DNA of 64,000 bases from Bacteroidota bacterium (GTDB lineage Bacteria; Bacteroidota; Ignavibacteria; Tepidaquicellales; Tepidaquicellaceae). Shown piece by piece: positions 27,734 to 36,333 of this stretch. The notes beneath the pieces were generated by a model, which ran no database searches, was not told where the DNA came from, and saw only the letters and a list, made by a program, of their open reading frames with translations. The DNA lies in contig JAFDZP010000004.1 in NCBI GenBank assembly GCA_018266835.1, positions 186,001-250,000 on the forward strand, read 5' to 3'. Positions within the stretch are counted from its first letter, which is position 1, and each line of letters begins with the position of its first letter. The position numbers and the translations under genes are program-made.

Positions 27734-28813
27734 CTATTTTATTAACACCATATTCTTCGAAACTGACTGTCCTTCAACACTTAATTTGTATGTGTAAATT
27801 CCTGATGCAAGATTCTCAGCATTGAACGAAACACTTTGGAAACCTGCATTCATATTTGCATTAATAAGCTCACTAACTTTCTTGCCGTTAATATTATAGA
27901 CGGATAAATTTACAAATCCCTGCTTGTTAAGATTAAAGCTTATTGAAGTAACAGGATTAAAAGGATTCGGATAATTCTGATTCAGACTAAAATCTTTCAC
28001 TTCAATATTGCTGTTTCCGATGCTTGTCGGATTATTCAAAAAATGAAATGACACTGTGCTGTTGCCTGTATTAGGACTTACAAGTGTATCGCTTCTTTTA
28101 TTGATAAAAATATCTGCAGGGCTGCTTAATCCCGTTATAACCAAAGTAGGCGGGGCGGAAAAATTCACATCGTATTTAAACACACCGCTGCTGCCCCATG
28201 TAGAAACATACACGTTATTATTTCTGTCCATTTTAATTCCGTCGCAATTAGAATATGTAGTTGTTACCAGAGTTGAAACGGATGAATCAGCAAGATTGAT
28301 TGCTTTCACAGGAGCGTTGCTTCCCCAGTTGCAAAATAAAACTCTGTTCCTTGGAGCATCAACGCAAACTCCGTTGGGAGTTGAAACTGTATTGGCAACA
28401 TAAACCCAGAATGCCTGAGTGTTTACATTTAACTTATATATTTTCTTAGCTGAAAAATCCGAAATATAAAGAATACCATTTGCATCTACATCCATACCAT
28501 TTAAAAAAGTTGCTCCCAAATTTACATTCAGGATTAAACTCGCATCTGATAATTTATATCCTCTTACCGTTCCATTGCATGCTACGTAAACGTTGCCGTT
28601 ATAAATCGCGAGTCCGTGTGGTGAAGAAGCACCTGATACAAATGTTGTTACAGTACCGTTCTGGCTTCTTGCAAGAAGGCTGTTTGTATTCGTATTGGCG
28701 ATGATATATCTTTTGCCGGTTGAATCATAAGCAACGCTTTCAGGACTGCTGTATTGAGAGTAAGAGAAATTTGCAAAAAGCAAAAAAGTAAGAAGGAAAA
28801 AAAGTTTTTTCAT
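27734..28813 (-). CDS. T9SS-sorted NHL/SMP-30-like beta-propeller protein
   Basis: 359 residues, signal peptide 1-19 (SYSQ). The propeller blades carry NHL-type GLAIYNGNVYVA, GMDVDANGILYISD, GVCVDAPRNRVLF and GIKMDRNNNVYVS repeats. The last about 85 residues are a T9SS type A sorting domain (NYPNPFNPVTSISF ... KNMVLIK). Predicted to be displayed or released at the surface. Function is unknown; such propellers often bind sugars or proteins. Confidence 0.88.
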   Translation of the reverse strand: MKKLFFLLTFLLFANFSYSQYSSPESVAYDSTGKRYIIANTNTNSLLARSQNGTVTTFVSGASSPHGLAIYNGNVYVACNGTVRGYKLSDASLILNVNLGATFLNGMDVDANGILYISDFSAKKIYKLNVNTQAFWVYVANTVSTPNGVCVDAPRNRVLFCNWGSNAPVKAINLADSSVSTLVTTTYSNCDGIKMDRNNNVYVSTWGSSGVFKYDVNFSAPPTLVITGLSSPADIFINKRSDTLVSPNTGNSTVSFHFLNNPTSIGNSNIEVKDFSLNQNYPNPFNPVTSISFNLNKQGFVNLSVYNINGKKVSELINANMNAGFQSVSFNAENLASGIYTYKLSVEGQSVSKNMVLIK

Positions 28814-28882
28814 TAGGGTTTTTTAAAGAAGAATTAATAAAAGAATTAATATATGAATTAAAAAAATTATACTATAAAAATT

Positions 28883-29629
28883 TTATGGAAGTAATTCCGG
28901 GCGATACTCAAAGTGCATCGTATCATAATGATACCATTTGCCGCCCCATATAAATCCATGCTTTTCGAATATCTCAACGATTTCCATAGGTATCCTGTTC
29001 ACGTACTTCATGCTTTTATTCCACTGCCAGTAATCGGAATATTTTGTATTTATATCTATTGCAACGCCGTAGCTGTGCATGCTCATTCTGTTAGTGCCTG
29101 CAATCGGTCTCCAGTAAAAGGTACCTGCAGTTGTTGTAACATATTTTTTAAGGTTTTCAGGAAGAGCATCAAGCTCATCTGAAACTTCTTTCAGTCTTTT
29201 ATCTACGCCGTTAACTTTAGTTATAGATACAGTTGAATTGGTTGACTTCGGCATCCATGCAATATTTACTAAATTGCTTTCAACAGCCTTTGCGGAGTTG
29301 CCGTACATCATTTCAAAAAACTCTTCATTTCTTATTCTGCCCGGCTCAAAATTTTTTGCGGGGGGAGAGTCCCAGTCGCTTCCGGGAGTGTAATCCATTG
29401 ACATCATGTCTTCAAGATCAGGATCATCGAGCATCGTTTCATAATCTTTTTTAACTCCGTCATCATAGGGCATCTGCGTTCCATCCTTAAAATAAACCGT
29501 ATTGCTCGAAGCTGAATCTATAAAGTCAGGATAAGACATCCCAAGTTTATTCATCTTGACTGAGCTTGATTGCGAGAAAAGTAAACATGGGGTAAACAGA
29601 AATAAAAATATAATCTTTTTCATTTGCAC
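28883..29629 (-). CDS. M15-family D-Ala-D-Ala carboxypeptidase-like zinc peptidase
   Basis: 248 residues with a signal peptide (about 1-20). The zinc ligands H185 and D192 (SMHSYGVAIDIN) and H239 (YDTMHFEYRPEL) have the order and spacing of the M15/VanY family, which trims peptidoglycan stem peptides. The first 130 residues are an acidic, Asp/Met/Ser-rich lead unlike the fold core. A second Met at residue 3 (MKKII) is an equally likely start. The Nudix gene ends 10 nt upstream on the same strand. Confidence 0.85.
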   Translation of the reverse strand: MQMKKIIFLFLFTPCLLFSQSSSVKMNKLGMSYPDFIDSASSNTVYFKDGTQMPYDDGVKKDYETMLDDPDLEDMMSMDYTPGSDWDSPPAKNFEPGRIRNEEFFEMMYGNSAKAVESNLVNIAWMPKSTNSTVSITKVNGVDKRLKEVSDELDALPENLKKYVTTTAGTFYWRPIAGTNRMSMHSYGVAIDINTKYSDYWQWNKSMKYVNRIPMEIVEIFEKHGFIWGGKWYHYDTMHFEYRPELLP

Positions 29630-29639
29630 TAATTAATTT

Positions 29640-30203
29640 TTAACAAAATAAAAATACCTTCATAAGAATTGATAAGGTAAAGCCGTCTTTAATTTCTCCG
29701 TCTAAAATCATTTTCTTTATTTTATTCTTAGAAAACCATTTTACATCGAGAATTTCATTTTTATCGAACTCTTTTGTTATCTGTTTTACATTCCTTGCAT
29801 GGTAGCAATAAAAGATCTGATTGCTTGAACCGATTGACGGATAATAACTCCCTATATATTTCAAATCTTCATCTGCAACAACTGAGCCTGCCTCTTCCTT
29901 CAATTCTTCTATTATGCAATCGCGGTGAGATTGTTCCGGCGGTACCGTTCCTGCAGGGACTTCCCACGCAGTTGTATCACTAATATACCTGTAACTCTTT
30001 ACTAAAATAATTTCACCGTTTTCATTTTCTGCAACTACACCTACTCCGCCTCTGTGATAATTAAGCGCTTCAAATTCAATCTGCTTGCCCGTCGGCTGAA
30101 TTATTTTTTCAACTTTCAGATCAATCCAGTTACCTTTGAAGCCGTACTTTGAATCAATCACTTTCCAGAATTTATCGTTCTTAATTTTTTCAGTATCGCT
30201 CAT
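29640..30203 (-). CDS. Nudix hydrolase with a degenerate Nudix box
   Basis: 187 residues. The ADP-ribose pyrophosphatase-like fold is recognisable (YRYISDTTAWEVPAGT, then ELKEEAG). Against G-x5-E-x7-REUxEExG the box has Gln at the first Glu and Glu in place of the Arg, but the catalytic EExxEE core is kept. It probably hydrolyses a nucleoside diphosphate derivative such as ADP-ribose. It precedes the M15 peptidase by 10 nt. Confidence 0.8.
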   Translation of the reverse strand: MSDTEKIKNDKFWKVIDSKYGFKGNWIDLKVEKIIQPTGKQIEFEALNYHRGGVGVVAENENGEIILVKSYRYISDTTAWEVPAGTVPPEQSHRDCIIEELKEEAGSVVADEDLKYIGSYYPSIGSSNQIFYCYHARNVKQITKEFDKNEILDVKWFSKNKIKKMILDGEIKDGFTLSILMKVFLFC

Positions 30204-30227
30204 TTGTTATATCAGATAAAAATAAAA

Positions 30228-30256
30228 AAGGGTGGATAAGAAACTTACGCACCCTT
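30228..30256 (-). terminator. Rho-independent terminator after the DUF4920 gene
   Basis: AAGGGTG and CACCCTT form a 7-bp stem with a 15-nt loop. On the minus strand a long T-rich run follows, 24 nt past the stop codon. Confidence 0.8.
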
Positions 30257-30279
30257 ATTAAAAAATATAAAATTTTGAA

Positions 30280-30909
30280 TTAATCTTTTTTATCTTTGCA
30301 TTCGGTTTTGCTCTTTGATTTATCGCAGCATGAATCATCTTTTTGCTCTGCGCCTGATTTTCCGTCACCTTTGCTTAACTTTATTCCGGATGCTTCAATT
30401 AAAAATGTTTTCTGCGGTCCTTTTATGTCTTCTGTTTTTATCTTTGTATTCTTTGATTCATCATTTAAATGTCTTGCCTGCTCTTCGCTGATTTCTTTTA
30501 TTTTGAAAACACCGTTTACTTCAGCAGCATTATCATAGCTGTCTTTTGGAACTACAAATACGTGAAGAGTTTTAACTAAAACTTCTTTTTTGCCATCGCC
30601 TAAAACTAACCAGCAACCTTCTGCCTGACATACATCGTTAACATTTCCTTTTACTACTACTTCTTTACCGTCAAAATTTTCAGGTGCTGCCATTAAGTCA
30701 GCAAATGCTACAACTGTTGCAGATGATTTCGGAGCTTCACCGTAAAGCTTGCCGTCAGTTTTTGCATCTTTCACAGGTTCAACCGGCATAGGTACGTCAA
30801 TGGGCTGAGGAGCATCTGTTGTAGGAGTTGTATCCTGCGCAAGCGAGAATGATGAAATAAATAATCCCAATACCAGGACTAAAGTAAAATTTTTAATTGT
30901 GTTAAGCAT
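30280..30909 (-). CDS. exported DUF4920 (OB-fold-like) protein with a Cys/Lys tail
   Basis: 209 residues with a signal peptide (1-24, SLAQ) and a Pro/Thr-rich linker. A DUF4920 core runs from VVAFADLMAAPENFDGKEVVVKG to KTFLIEASGI, containing CQAEGCW, a pair of cysteines that may bind metal. The last 20 residues are Lys/Asp-rich with three Cys. Function is unknown; metal handling is a guess from the cysteines only. Confidence 0.75.
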   Translation of the reverse strand: MLNTIKNFTLVLVLGLFISSFSLAQDTTPTTDAPQPIDVPMPVEPVKDAKTDGKLYGEAPKSSATVVAFADLMAAPENFDGKEVVVKGNVNDVCQAEGCWLVLGDGKKEVLVKTLHVFVVPKDSYDNAAEVNGVFKIKEISEEQARHLNDESKNTKIKTEDIKGPQKTFLIEASGIKLSKGDGKSGAEQKDDSCCDKSKSKTECKDKKD

Positions 30910-31045
30910 GACTTTATTGGTTAATTTTCAAAAAATTTAAGGTTTATCATTAATAAAAATTATTGAAGTGAAAATCTTCACAAAGGAAAAAACATAAGTT
31001 TTAATTTAAAAATTTCAAATGAGAGATAAAATTCACTCGGTAATC

Positions 31046-31687
31046 TTATTTAATTTTTTTCTTTCTGAATGAAAACGCAAATGCATAATTTATCTGCACT
31101 AAAAGTATAACACCAATACTTAGATTTGTATTTATAAAACAAAGCAACGCTCCAAATGCATACAATGTTTGAGCAATAAGAATCCGTTTCTTAATAGCTT
31201 TGTTGATTGCCTCTTTATCAAATTCTGATGCAATAAAATTATGTCTGTAAGCATAGCTCCAGTGTATATAAATTAAAATGCCCAGCATCAGGATGTTCAG
31301 CCAGTACAATCCTATCGAAAGCCTGTAATTATCATGTTCATTTATAAAAGCAGTTGTGAAAGGCACAAGCGAAACAAACATAAGATAAAAAATTGATATC
31401 CAGTTTAAATGCCGGTCGGTCCGCTCTATATAAGAATACTGAGATGAGTGTGCCATCCAGAAAATTCCCAGAGTCATAAAGCTCATAAAATAACTGAGCA
31501 TTGTGGGAAGCAATTTTCCTAATGCCGTAAGCAGGTCAGCCTCCGAATGAATTGCATCACTAATCGGCACCTTGATATCGAGAACAAGCAAAGTCATTGC
31601 AACGGCAAAAACTCCGTCTGCAAGAGCTTCAGTCCTCTGAATTTTCTGACCTGAGATTAAATTGTAATCAATTTTTTTATGAGGCAT
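31046..31687 (-). CDS. TMEM175/DUF1211-family potassium channel-like protein (copy 1)
   Basis: 213 residues, about six membrane spans. The family motif RTEALADGVFAVAMTLLVLDI opens the first span, matching the (R/K)-x-x-x-FSDGVFAIA-x-TLL pattern of bacterial TMEM175 channels, which form leaky K+ channels. Third gene of the icd-methyltransferase-TMEM175 unit (17-nt gap). A second copy is at 34850-35476. Confidence 0.85.
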   Translation of the reverse strand: MPHKKIDYNLISGQKIQRTEALADGVFAVAMTLLVLDIKVPISDAIHSEADLLTALGKLLPTMLSYFMSFMTLGIFWMAHSSQYSYIERTDRHLNWISIFYLMFVSLVPFTTAFINEHDNYRLSIGLYWLNILMLGILIYIHWSYAYRHNFIASEFDKEAINKAIKKRILIAQTLYAFGALLCFINTNLSIGVILLVQINYAFAFSFRKKKIK

Positions 31688-31704
31688 AAAAAATTACAAT
31701 GGAT

Positions 31705-32502
31705 TTAATTGTAAGCTGCAAAATCTAAAAAAGCATCCATTGCAAACATATTAAATAAATCCTTTGACTTATTATACACAGCGGATTTTCCCTCAAGTTC
31801 ATAGGAGATTTTCAATCTTTCACTTTTAGCAAATCCTGCCAGCTCAAGCGTTTTCTTTAAAGAATCAGCAGTAAAAAATGACCTGTGATACAGCGGATGA
31901 TTGCCGCCCTTCCACTTTGATTTTGAGAGCTTGAATTTTATACTGTTGAGATTCGGGACTTCAATTAATAACACTCCGCCGGGATTTAACAATTGCTTTA
32001 TCTTTTTCAGCTCTTCTTTTGGATTTGCAAAATGCTCAAGCACATGCCATAAAGAAACTATATCATATTTTTTATTCTGTGCAATTAAATCTTCAACTTT
32101 TGCATCTGATACATTTAATCCAAAGCTGTCCCGTGCAAATGCTAAAGCTGTCTGAGAGACATCAATTCCTGAAACATCATAGCCGTAATTTTTTGCAGTC
32201 TGCAGAAATAATCCTGTCCCGCAGCCGATATCTAAAATAGAAGCGCTTGGTTTTAATTTCTTTATGTAATATAATCGCTGCTCGTTGATTGTGTAAATTT
32301 CTGCGAGGTGGGGGAATTTCGAAATTTTTGTATAATCTTCCTTCGAAAATTCTATCTTGTAGTAGTCTTCGTATATTTCTGATTCATCCGGTATATTAAG
32401 CAAATATACCAGTGAACAATTGCTGCATTTAACAATTTTGAAATCGCCCTCTGTGAGATAAATTTTATATTCACCTGAATTACAGTTAGGGCAATTTCTC
32501 AT
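31705..32502 (-). CDS. SAM-dependent methyltransferase with N-terminal zinc ribbon
   Basis: 265 residues. Two Cys pairs (CPNC, CSNC; residues 4-29) form a zinc ribbon typical of the C-methyltransferase-like family. The class I SAM fold follows: motif I is ILDIGCGTGLFL, acidic motif II is GIDVS, and VSLWHVLEHFANP is the post-II motif. It could methylate a small molecule or sugar; the substrate is not visible. icd lies 11 nt upstream and a TMEM175-like gene follows. Confidence 0.85.
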   Translation of the reverse strand: MRNCPNCNSGEYKIYLTEGDFKIVKCSNCSLVYLLNIPDESEIYEDYYKIEFSKEDYTKISKFPHLAEIYTINEQRLYYIKKLKPSASILDIGCGTGLFLQTAKNYGYDVSGIDVSQTALAFARDSFGLNVSDAKVEDLIAQNKKYDIVSLWHVLEHFANPKEELKKIKQLLNPGGVLLIEVPNLNSIKFKLSKSKWKGGNHPLYHRSFFTADSLKKTLELAGFAKSERLKISYELEGKSAVYNKSKDLFNMFAMDAFLDFAAYN

Positions 32503-32513
32503 TTGTTAAAATG

Positions 32514-33842
32514 TCATTTAAAATTGTTTACTATTTCCTGAGCGAACTCAGAGCATTTAACTTCTTTTGCTCCTTCCATATCGCGTGCTAAATCGAATGT
32601 AACCTTTTTGCTCAATATTGTTTTCTTAAGCCCTTCTTCTACCAGGTCTGCTGCTTCGCCCCATCCGAGGTAGTCAAGCATCATTACTCCCGAGAGAATC
32701 AATGATGAAGGATTTGCAACATCTTTATTTGCAAACGTAGGAGCAGTGCCGTGTGTTGCCTCGAATATAGCATGTCCTGAAATATAGTTTATGTTTGAGC
32801 CCGGTGAAATTCCTATACCGCCTACCTGCGCTGCAATGGCATCGGATAAGTAGTCGCCGTTTAAATTCAATGTAGCTATTACATCAAAGTCCTTAGGATT
32901 TGTAAGCACCTGCTGCAATGTGTTATCCATAATAGAATCCCATATCAAAATCTTGCCTTCTGCAACTGCCTGCGATTTTTCTTTCTCTGCTGCATCTTTA
33001 CCTTTTTCAGCCATAAGCTTTTCGTAATTTCTATAGGAGTAAATCTTATCGGCAAACATCTTCTCAGCAATGTCATATCCCCAGTCACGGAATGAACCGT
33101 CGGTGAACTTCATTATATTTCCCTTGTGTACAATTGTAACTGCTTTTCGTTTGTGTTCGATTGCATGCTTTACGGCTGCTATTATAAGTCGCTCTGTTCC
33201 TGCTTTTGAAATCACCTTTAAGCCGATGCCAACCTCAACCTTATCAACTGTTTCTCTTCCTGCCTGCGTTAAAAATTCATTCACGTGGTCAAGAGTTCCG
33301 AACCTTATTTTCTTAAACTGGTCGGGATAATCCGTTCTCAGTAACTTAAGCATTGCTACGTTTTCTGCGGTGCCTGATTTGAATTCTATCCCTGCGTAAA
33401 TATCTTCCGTGTTCTCTCTGAATATTACCATGTCAACATACTCAGGATGTTTCATTGGTGTTTCAATCCCCTGGTAGTATTTTACGGGACGTAAGCAGAC
33501 ATATAAGTCAAGCGTTTGTCTAAGCGCAACGTTCAGTGAACGTATTCCGCCGCCGACGGGAGTTGTAAGCGGACCCTTCATTCCAATCTTGAATAACTTA
33601 AATGCGTCAATCGTTTCAGTCGGAAGCCAGCTGTTCATTAACTTGAATGACTTCTCTCCGGCGAAAACTTCAAGCCAGTTTATTGACCTCTTGCCTGCAT
33701 ATGCTTTTTCAACTGCTGAATCCAGAACCTGCTGTGTTGCTTTCCATACATCCGGTCCTATTCCATCGCCCTCTATATATGGAATTACGGGACTATCGGG
33801 AACGTGCAAAACGCCGTTCGATATTGTTATTATATTCTTCAT
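32514..33842 (-). CDS. icd: isocitrate dehydrogenase (NADP-type)
   Basis: TCA cycle enzyme converting isocitrate to 2-oxoglutarate. 442 residues. The substrate Ser and NADP-site stretches are present: [32 protein letters not shown] and the NADP motif with HGTAP ([20 protein letters not shown]). It resembles E. coli Icd rather than the monomeric or human forms. First gene of a three-gene minus-strand unit. Confidence 0.93.
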   Translation of the reverse strand: MKNIITISNGVLHVPDSPVIPYIEGDGIGPDVWKATQQVLDSAVEKAYAGKRSINWLEVFAGEKSFKLMNSWLPTETIDAFKLFKIGMKGPLTTPVGGGIRSLNVALRQTLDLYVCLRPVKYYQGIETPMKHPEYVDMVIFRENTEDIYAGIEFKSGTAENVAMLKLLRTDYPDQFKKIRFGTLDHVNEFLTQAGRETVDKVEVGIGLKVISKAGTERLIIAAVKHAIEHKRKAVTIVHKGNIMKFTDGSFRDWGYDIAEKMFADKIYSYRNYEKLMAEKGKDAAEKEKSQAVAEGKILIWDSIMDNTLQQVLTNPKDFDVIATLNLNGDYLSDAIAAQVGGIGISPGSNINYISGHAIFEATHGTAPTFANKDVANPSSLILSGVMMLDYLGWGEAADLVEEGLKKTILSKKVTFDLARDMEGAKEVKCSEFAQEIVNNFK

Positions 33843-33987
33843 TTATAATCTAAATTAGTACAAATTAAACAAATTTTGGCGGGAATTAAATGTAGTAATT
33901 GAGTTGATATATAGTCAGTTTATATAGTATAAATAACTGATAAACCACAACTTAACGGATAAGGCTTGTGCTGTTTTTCTTGTTAAT

Positions 33988-34767
33988 CTATCGTCTTGAG
34001 TTCAATGATCTGGGATTTCTTTTAACAGAAATAAGCACAACGCCCCAGATGATTAAAACAACAGAGCAAACAAAAGCTGCTAATGCTATCGGAAGATGAT
34101 CATTCTTCTTTTCCATATAAACGCCTATGTAACCCCAGGCGATTGCAAGTATATACCAATAATCCCAATAAATTCCGCTTATAATAATTGCGGCAACTAC
34201 AATTATTCCCATCAGTATTCTTACAAAATCAAGCTCACCAAAAACACTTCCCTTTGAACCAATGTAAACAAGCCATGTAGTAAAGCTTGCAACATTTGCA
34301 ACAGTAAGCCATCCGAAATAAAGACTGAATGGTATTAGAAGAGTTTTTTCCGATTCACCCAGAAAAATTGACTGCTCTACAATTTTGTAAATATAAAAAG
34401 CAGATACAAGCATAAGAAAGATTGCAATCTCGCTGAAACCTATTAGCTCAAGATGAAATGAAATATTCCACCAGATACCCAACAGAAGCGATATCATCAG
34501 CGGAAGCGCAATCTTATTGTAGATTTCTTTATTTCTCTGTGAGGGAAGTACCTGATAGATGCCGTAAATTATAAGAGCAATATAAATCACTCCCCAGATA
34601 CTGAATGTGTATCCGGCAGGTGTGAACAAACTTTTATACTTAGCAGATATTGATGCAATTGTGCTTACGGGAAAAAGCAAATCGAACAGCTCGTTATAAA
34701 GTACATGTATGGCAATTACTATTAAGACAAACCATCTTAATAGCGACTTGCTTTTGTTTTTTTCCAT
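33988..34767 (-). CDS. TspO/MBR-like (tryptophan-rich sensory) membrane protein
   Basis: 259 residues, seven or so membrane spans. FTPAGYTFSIWGVIYIAL is the diagnostic early stretch of the TspO-like family; WWNISF and a later WDYWYILAIAWGYIGVY supply the aromatic pattern. The protein is longer than classical five-span TspO (about 160 residues), as in the extended homologues seen in many bacteria. Ligand unknown. It diverges from the TMEM175-like gene, with 82 nt between the starts. Confidence 0.75.
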   Translation of the reverse strand: MEKNKSKSLLRWFVLIVIAIHVLYNELFDLLFPVSTIASISAKYKSLFTPAGYTFSIWGVIYIALIIYGIYQVLPSQRNKEIYNKIALPLMISLLLGIWWNISFHLELIGFSEIAIFLMLVSAFYIYKIVEQSIFLGESEKTLLIPFSLYFGWLTVANVASFTTWLVYIGSKGSVFGELDFVRILMGIIVVAAIIISGIYWDYWYILAIAWGYIGVYMEKKNDHLPIALAAFVCSVVLIIWGVVLISVKRNPRSLNSRR

Positions 34768-34849
34768 ACTGGGGATAACTTTATTGGAATATAAAACGTT
34801 CCTTTTAATTTAACTTAAATATTTTTATTATTTAATACATTTTTTTTAT

Positions 34850-35476
34850 ATGGAAAATAACAGCAAGGAAAACTTAGCTACAAACAGAATTGAGGGCTTA
34901 AGCGATGGTGTTTTCGGCATTGCCATGACCCTTCTCATCTTCAAATTAGATGTCCCTGACGGAGTAATTTCCGAAGGCGGAAAAATATTTCTTCGTGATA
35001 AGCTTTACAATATGATTCCGCAGTTTGAAAATTATTTTGTAAGCTTTCTCCTGCTGGGATTTTACTGGACACGACACCAGCTTCAGTTCAAGTACATCAA
35101 GCAGGCAGATAGAAATCTGCTATGGATAAATATATTCTTCCTTGCTGCAGTCGGCTTAGTCCCTTTTACTACTGCATTACTTATGAAATATACAGGACTT
35201 GAAATGCCGCAGCTTCTTTATTCTCTTAACCTGCTCGTCATCGGACTTGCGCTTGCAGTTCACTGGAGCTATGCCTGCAAAAATTACAGATTGGTAGATA
35301 AAGACCTTTCAAAAGAGTATATAAGAGGGACAACAAAATTGATTTACTCCGTACCCCTTGCATTCGGTATCTGTGCTGTAGTTGCTCTTTTCAGTCCACG
35401 TATAAGTCTGACTCTTATGTATGTAATCCCTCTTATCTATGTTGTTGCAAGATTGGTAGAGAAGAAGAAGTCGTAA
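34850..35476 (+). CDS. TMEM175/DUF1211-family potassium channel-like protein (copy 2)
   Basis: 208 residues, about six spans, with RIEGLSDGVFGIAMTLLIFKL as family motif. It shares the same layout with the copy at 31046-31687, including a W-x-x-HQLQFKYI-like second segment and a VPFTTALL stretch near the third span. It is a divergent paralogue, separately promoted. Confidence 0.85.
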   Translation: MENNSKENLATNRIEGLSDGVFGIAMTLLIFKLDVPDGVISEGGKIFLRDKLYNMIPQFENYFVSFLLLGFYWTRHQLQFKYIKQADRNLLWINIFFLAAVGLVPFTTALLMKYTGLEMPQLLYSLNLLVIGLALAVHWSYACKNYRLVDKDLSKEYIRGTTKLIYSVPLAFGICAVVALFSPRISLTLMYVIPLIYVVARLVEKKKS

Positions 35477-36333
35477 AAATGTCGCATTCCTATCCTCCCC
35501 CTCCTTTTAGAAGGAGGGGGACTGAGGGGGCGGTATCAATTTCGCCGTTGTTGCCTGTCCAGCTTTAGCGGGATTCCCCTGACTAACTATCAAGATGCTT
35601 TTAAAAAAAAATAGCAAAAAAGTCGCATTTTTCATTTTCACTTCAAAATCGCACTTTCATTGAATTTATAATAGAAATATTTAAAAAAATGTCGGATTTT
35701 TGTCGGGTTTTCCTTCAAAATTAGAATATACTCAAGAGTACAAAGTAACATTATGTCACATTTTATTTGTTGTTAACCACCCACTTCCCCCCTCCTTAAT
35801 AAGGGGGGGATTGCAAATGTTGTATAGTCGCATTTATGTAACATTTATGTCTACTCCTTCTTAAAAAGCGGAACGTTCGCCATGGCGAATCACATTCTTT
35901 GTTTTCACTTCAGAATCATACTTTTGTTAAATTTACAATAAAAATATTTCAAAAAAATGTCGGGTTTTGGTCGGGTTTTTCTGCAAAATAAGAAATCAGT
36001 TATGAACTATGAGTTCAAAGTCGCAAAATTGTAACATTTTCCTTTTTTCACTTTTGATTATTCAAAATTTGCATTGTCACATTATTGTCACATTTTGTAT
36101 TCTTAATATAATTAATGAAGGGCGTATGCAATACGCCCCTGCAATATTTAATTCTAAATATAATACACGCCGCACAAATCCACTATGAAGTAAGTTTATT
36201 AGCAGTGAAGACAAAATATTTCTCCCTATTAGTAGGGAAGATAAAAAAATTCCGGCATGGAGCCGGTTACGTAATATATGCCTTTAATATTACTCTCCCT
36301 TGCAATAAGTTAAAACAGATTCAGCACACTGCT
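35477..36333 (+). repeat. repeat-rich intergenic region before a T9SS cargo gene
   Basis: 857 nt without a supported gene. It holds the CCCCTCCTT element (35497-35534), a GTCCAGCTTTAGCGGGA word (35557-35573), a partial reverse CCCCTCCTT copy (35774-35810), the palindrome TTCGCCATGGCGAA (35876-35889), GGGCGTATGCAATACGCCC (36120-36138) and TCCCTATTAGTAGGGA. Two degenerate copies of a longer unit (about 35628-35780 and 35898-36050) share a TTCACTTC start, an AATA.AAATATTT core and TGTCGG-T4-5-GTCGGGTTTT. An open frame from 36115 to 36333 is an artificial N-terminal extension of the next gene. Confidence 0.75.

Noticed and set aside
35477..36138. A CRISPR array in the repeat-rich intergenic DNA
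   Set aside because: Repeats differ in length and spacing, there is no regular spacer pattern and no cas gene in the window.
36115..36333. N-terminal extension of the first YCF48-like gene
   Set aside because: It is translated from repeats and a hairpin; the ATG at 36334 gives a signal peptide shared with the paralogue.
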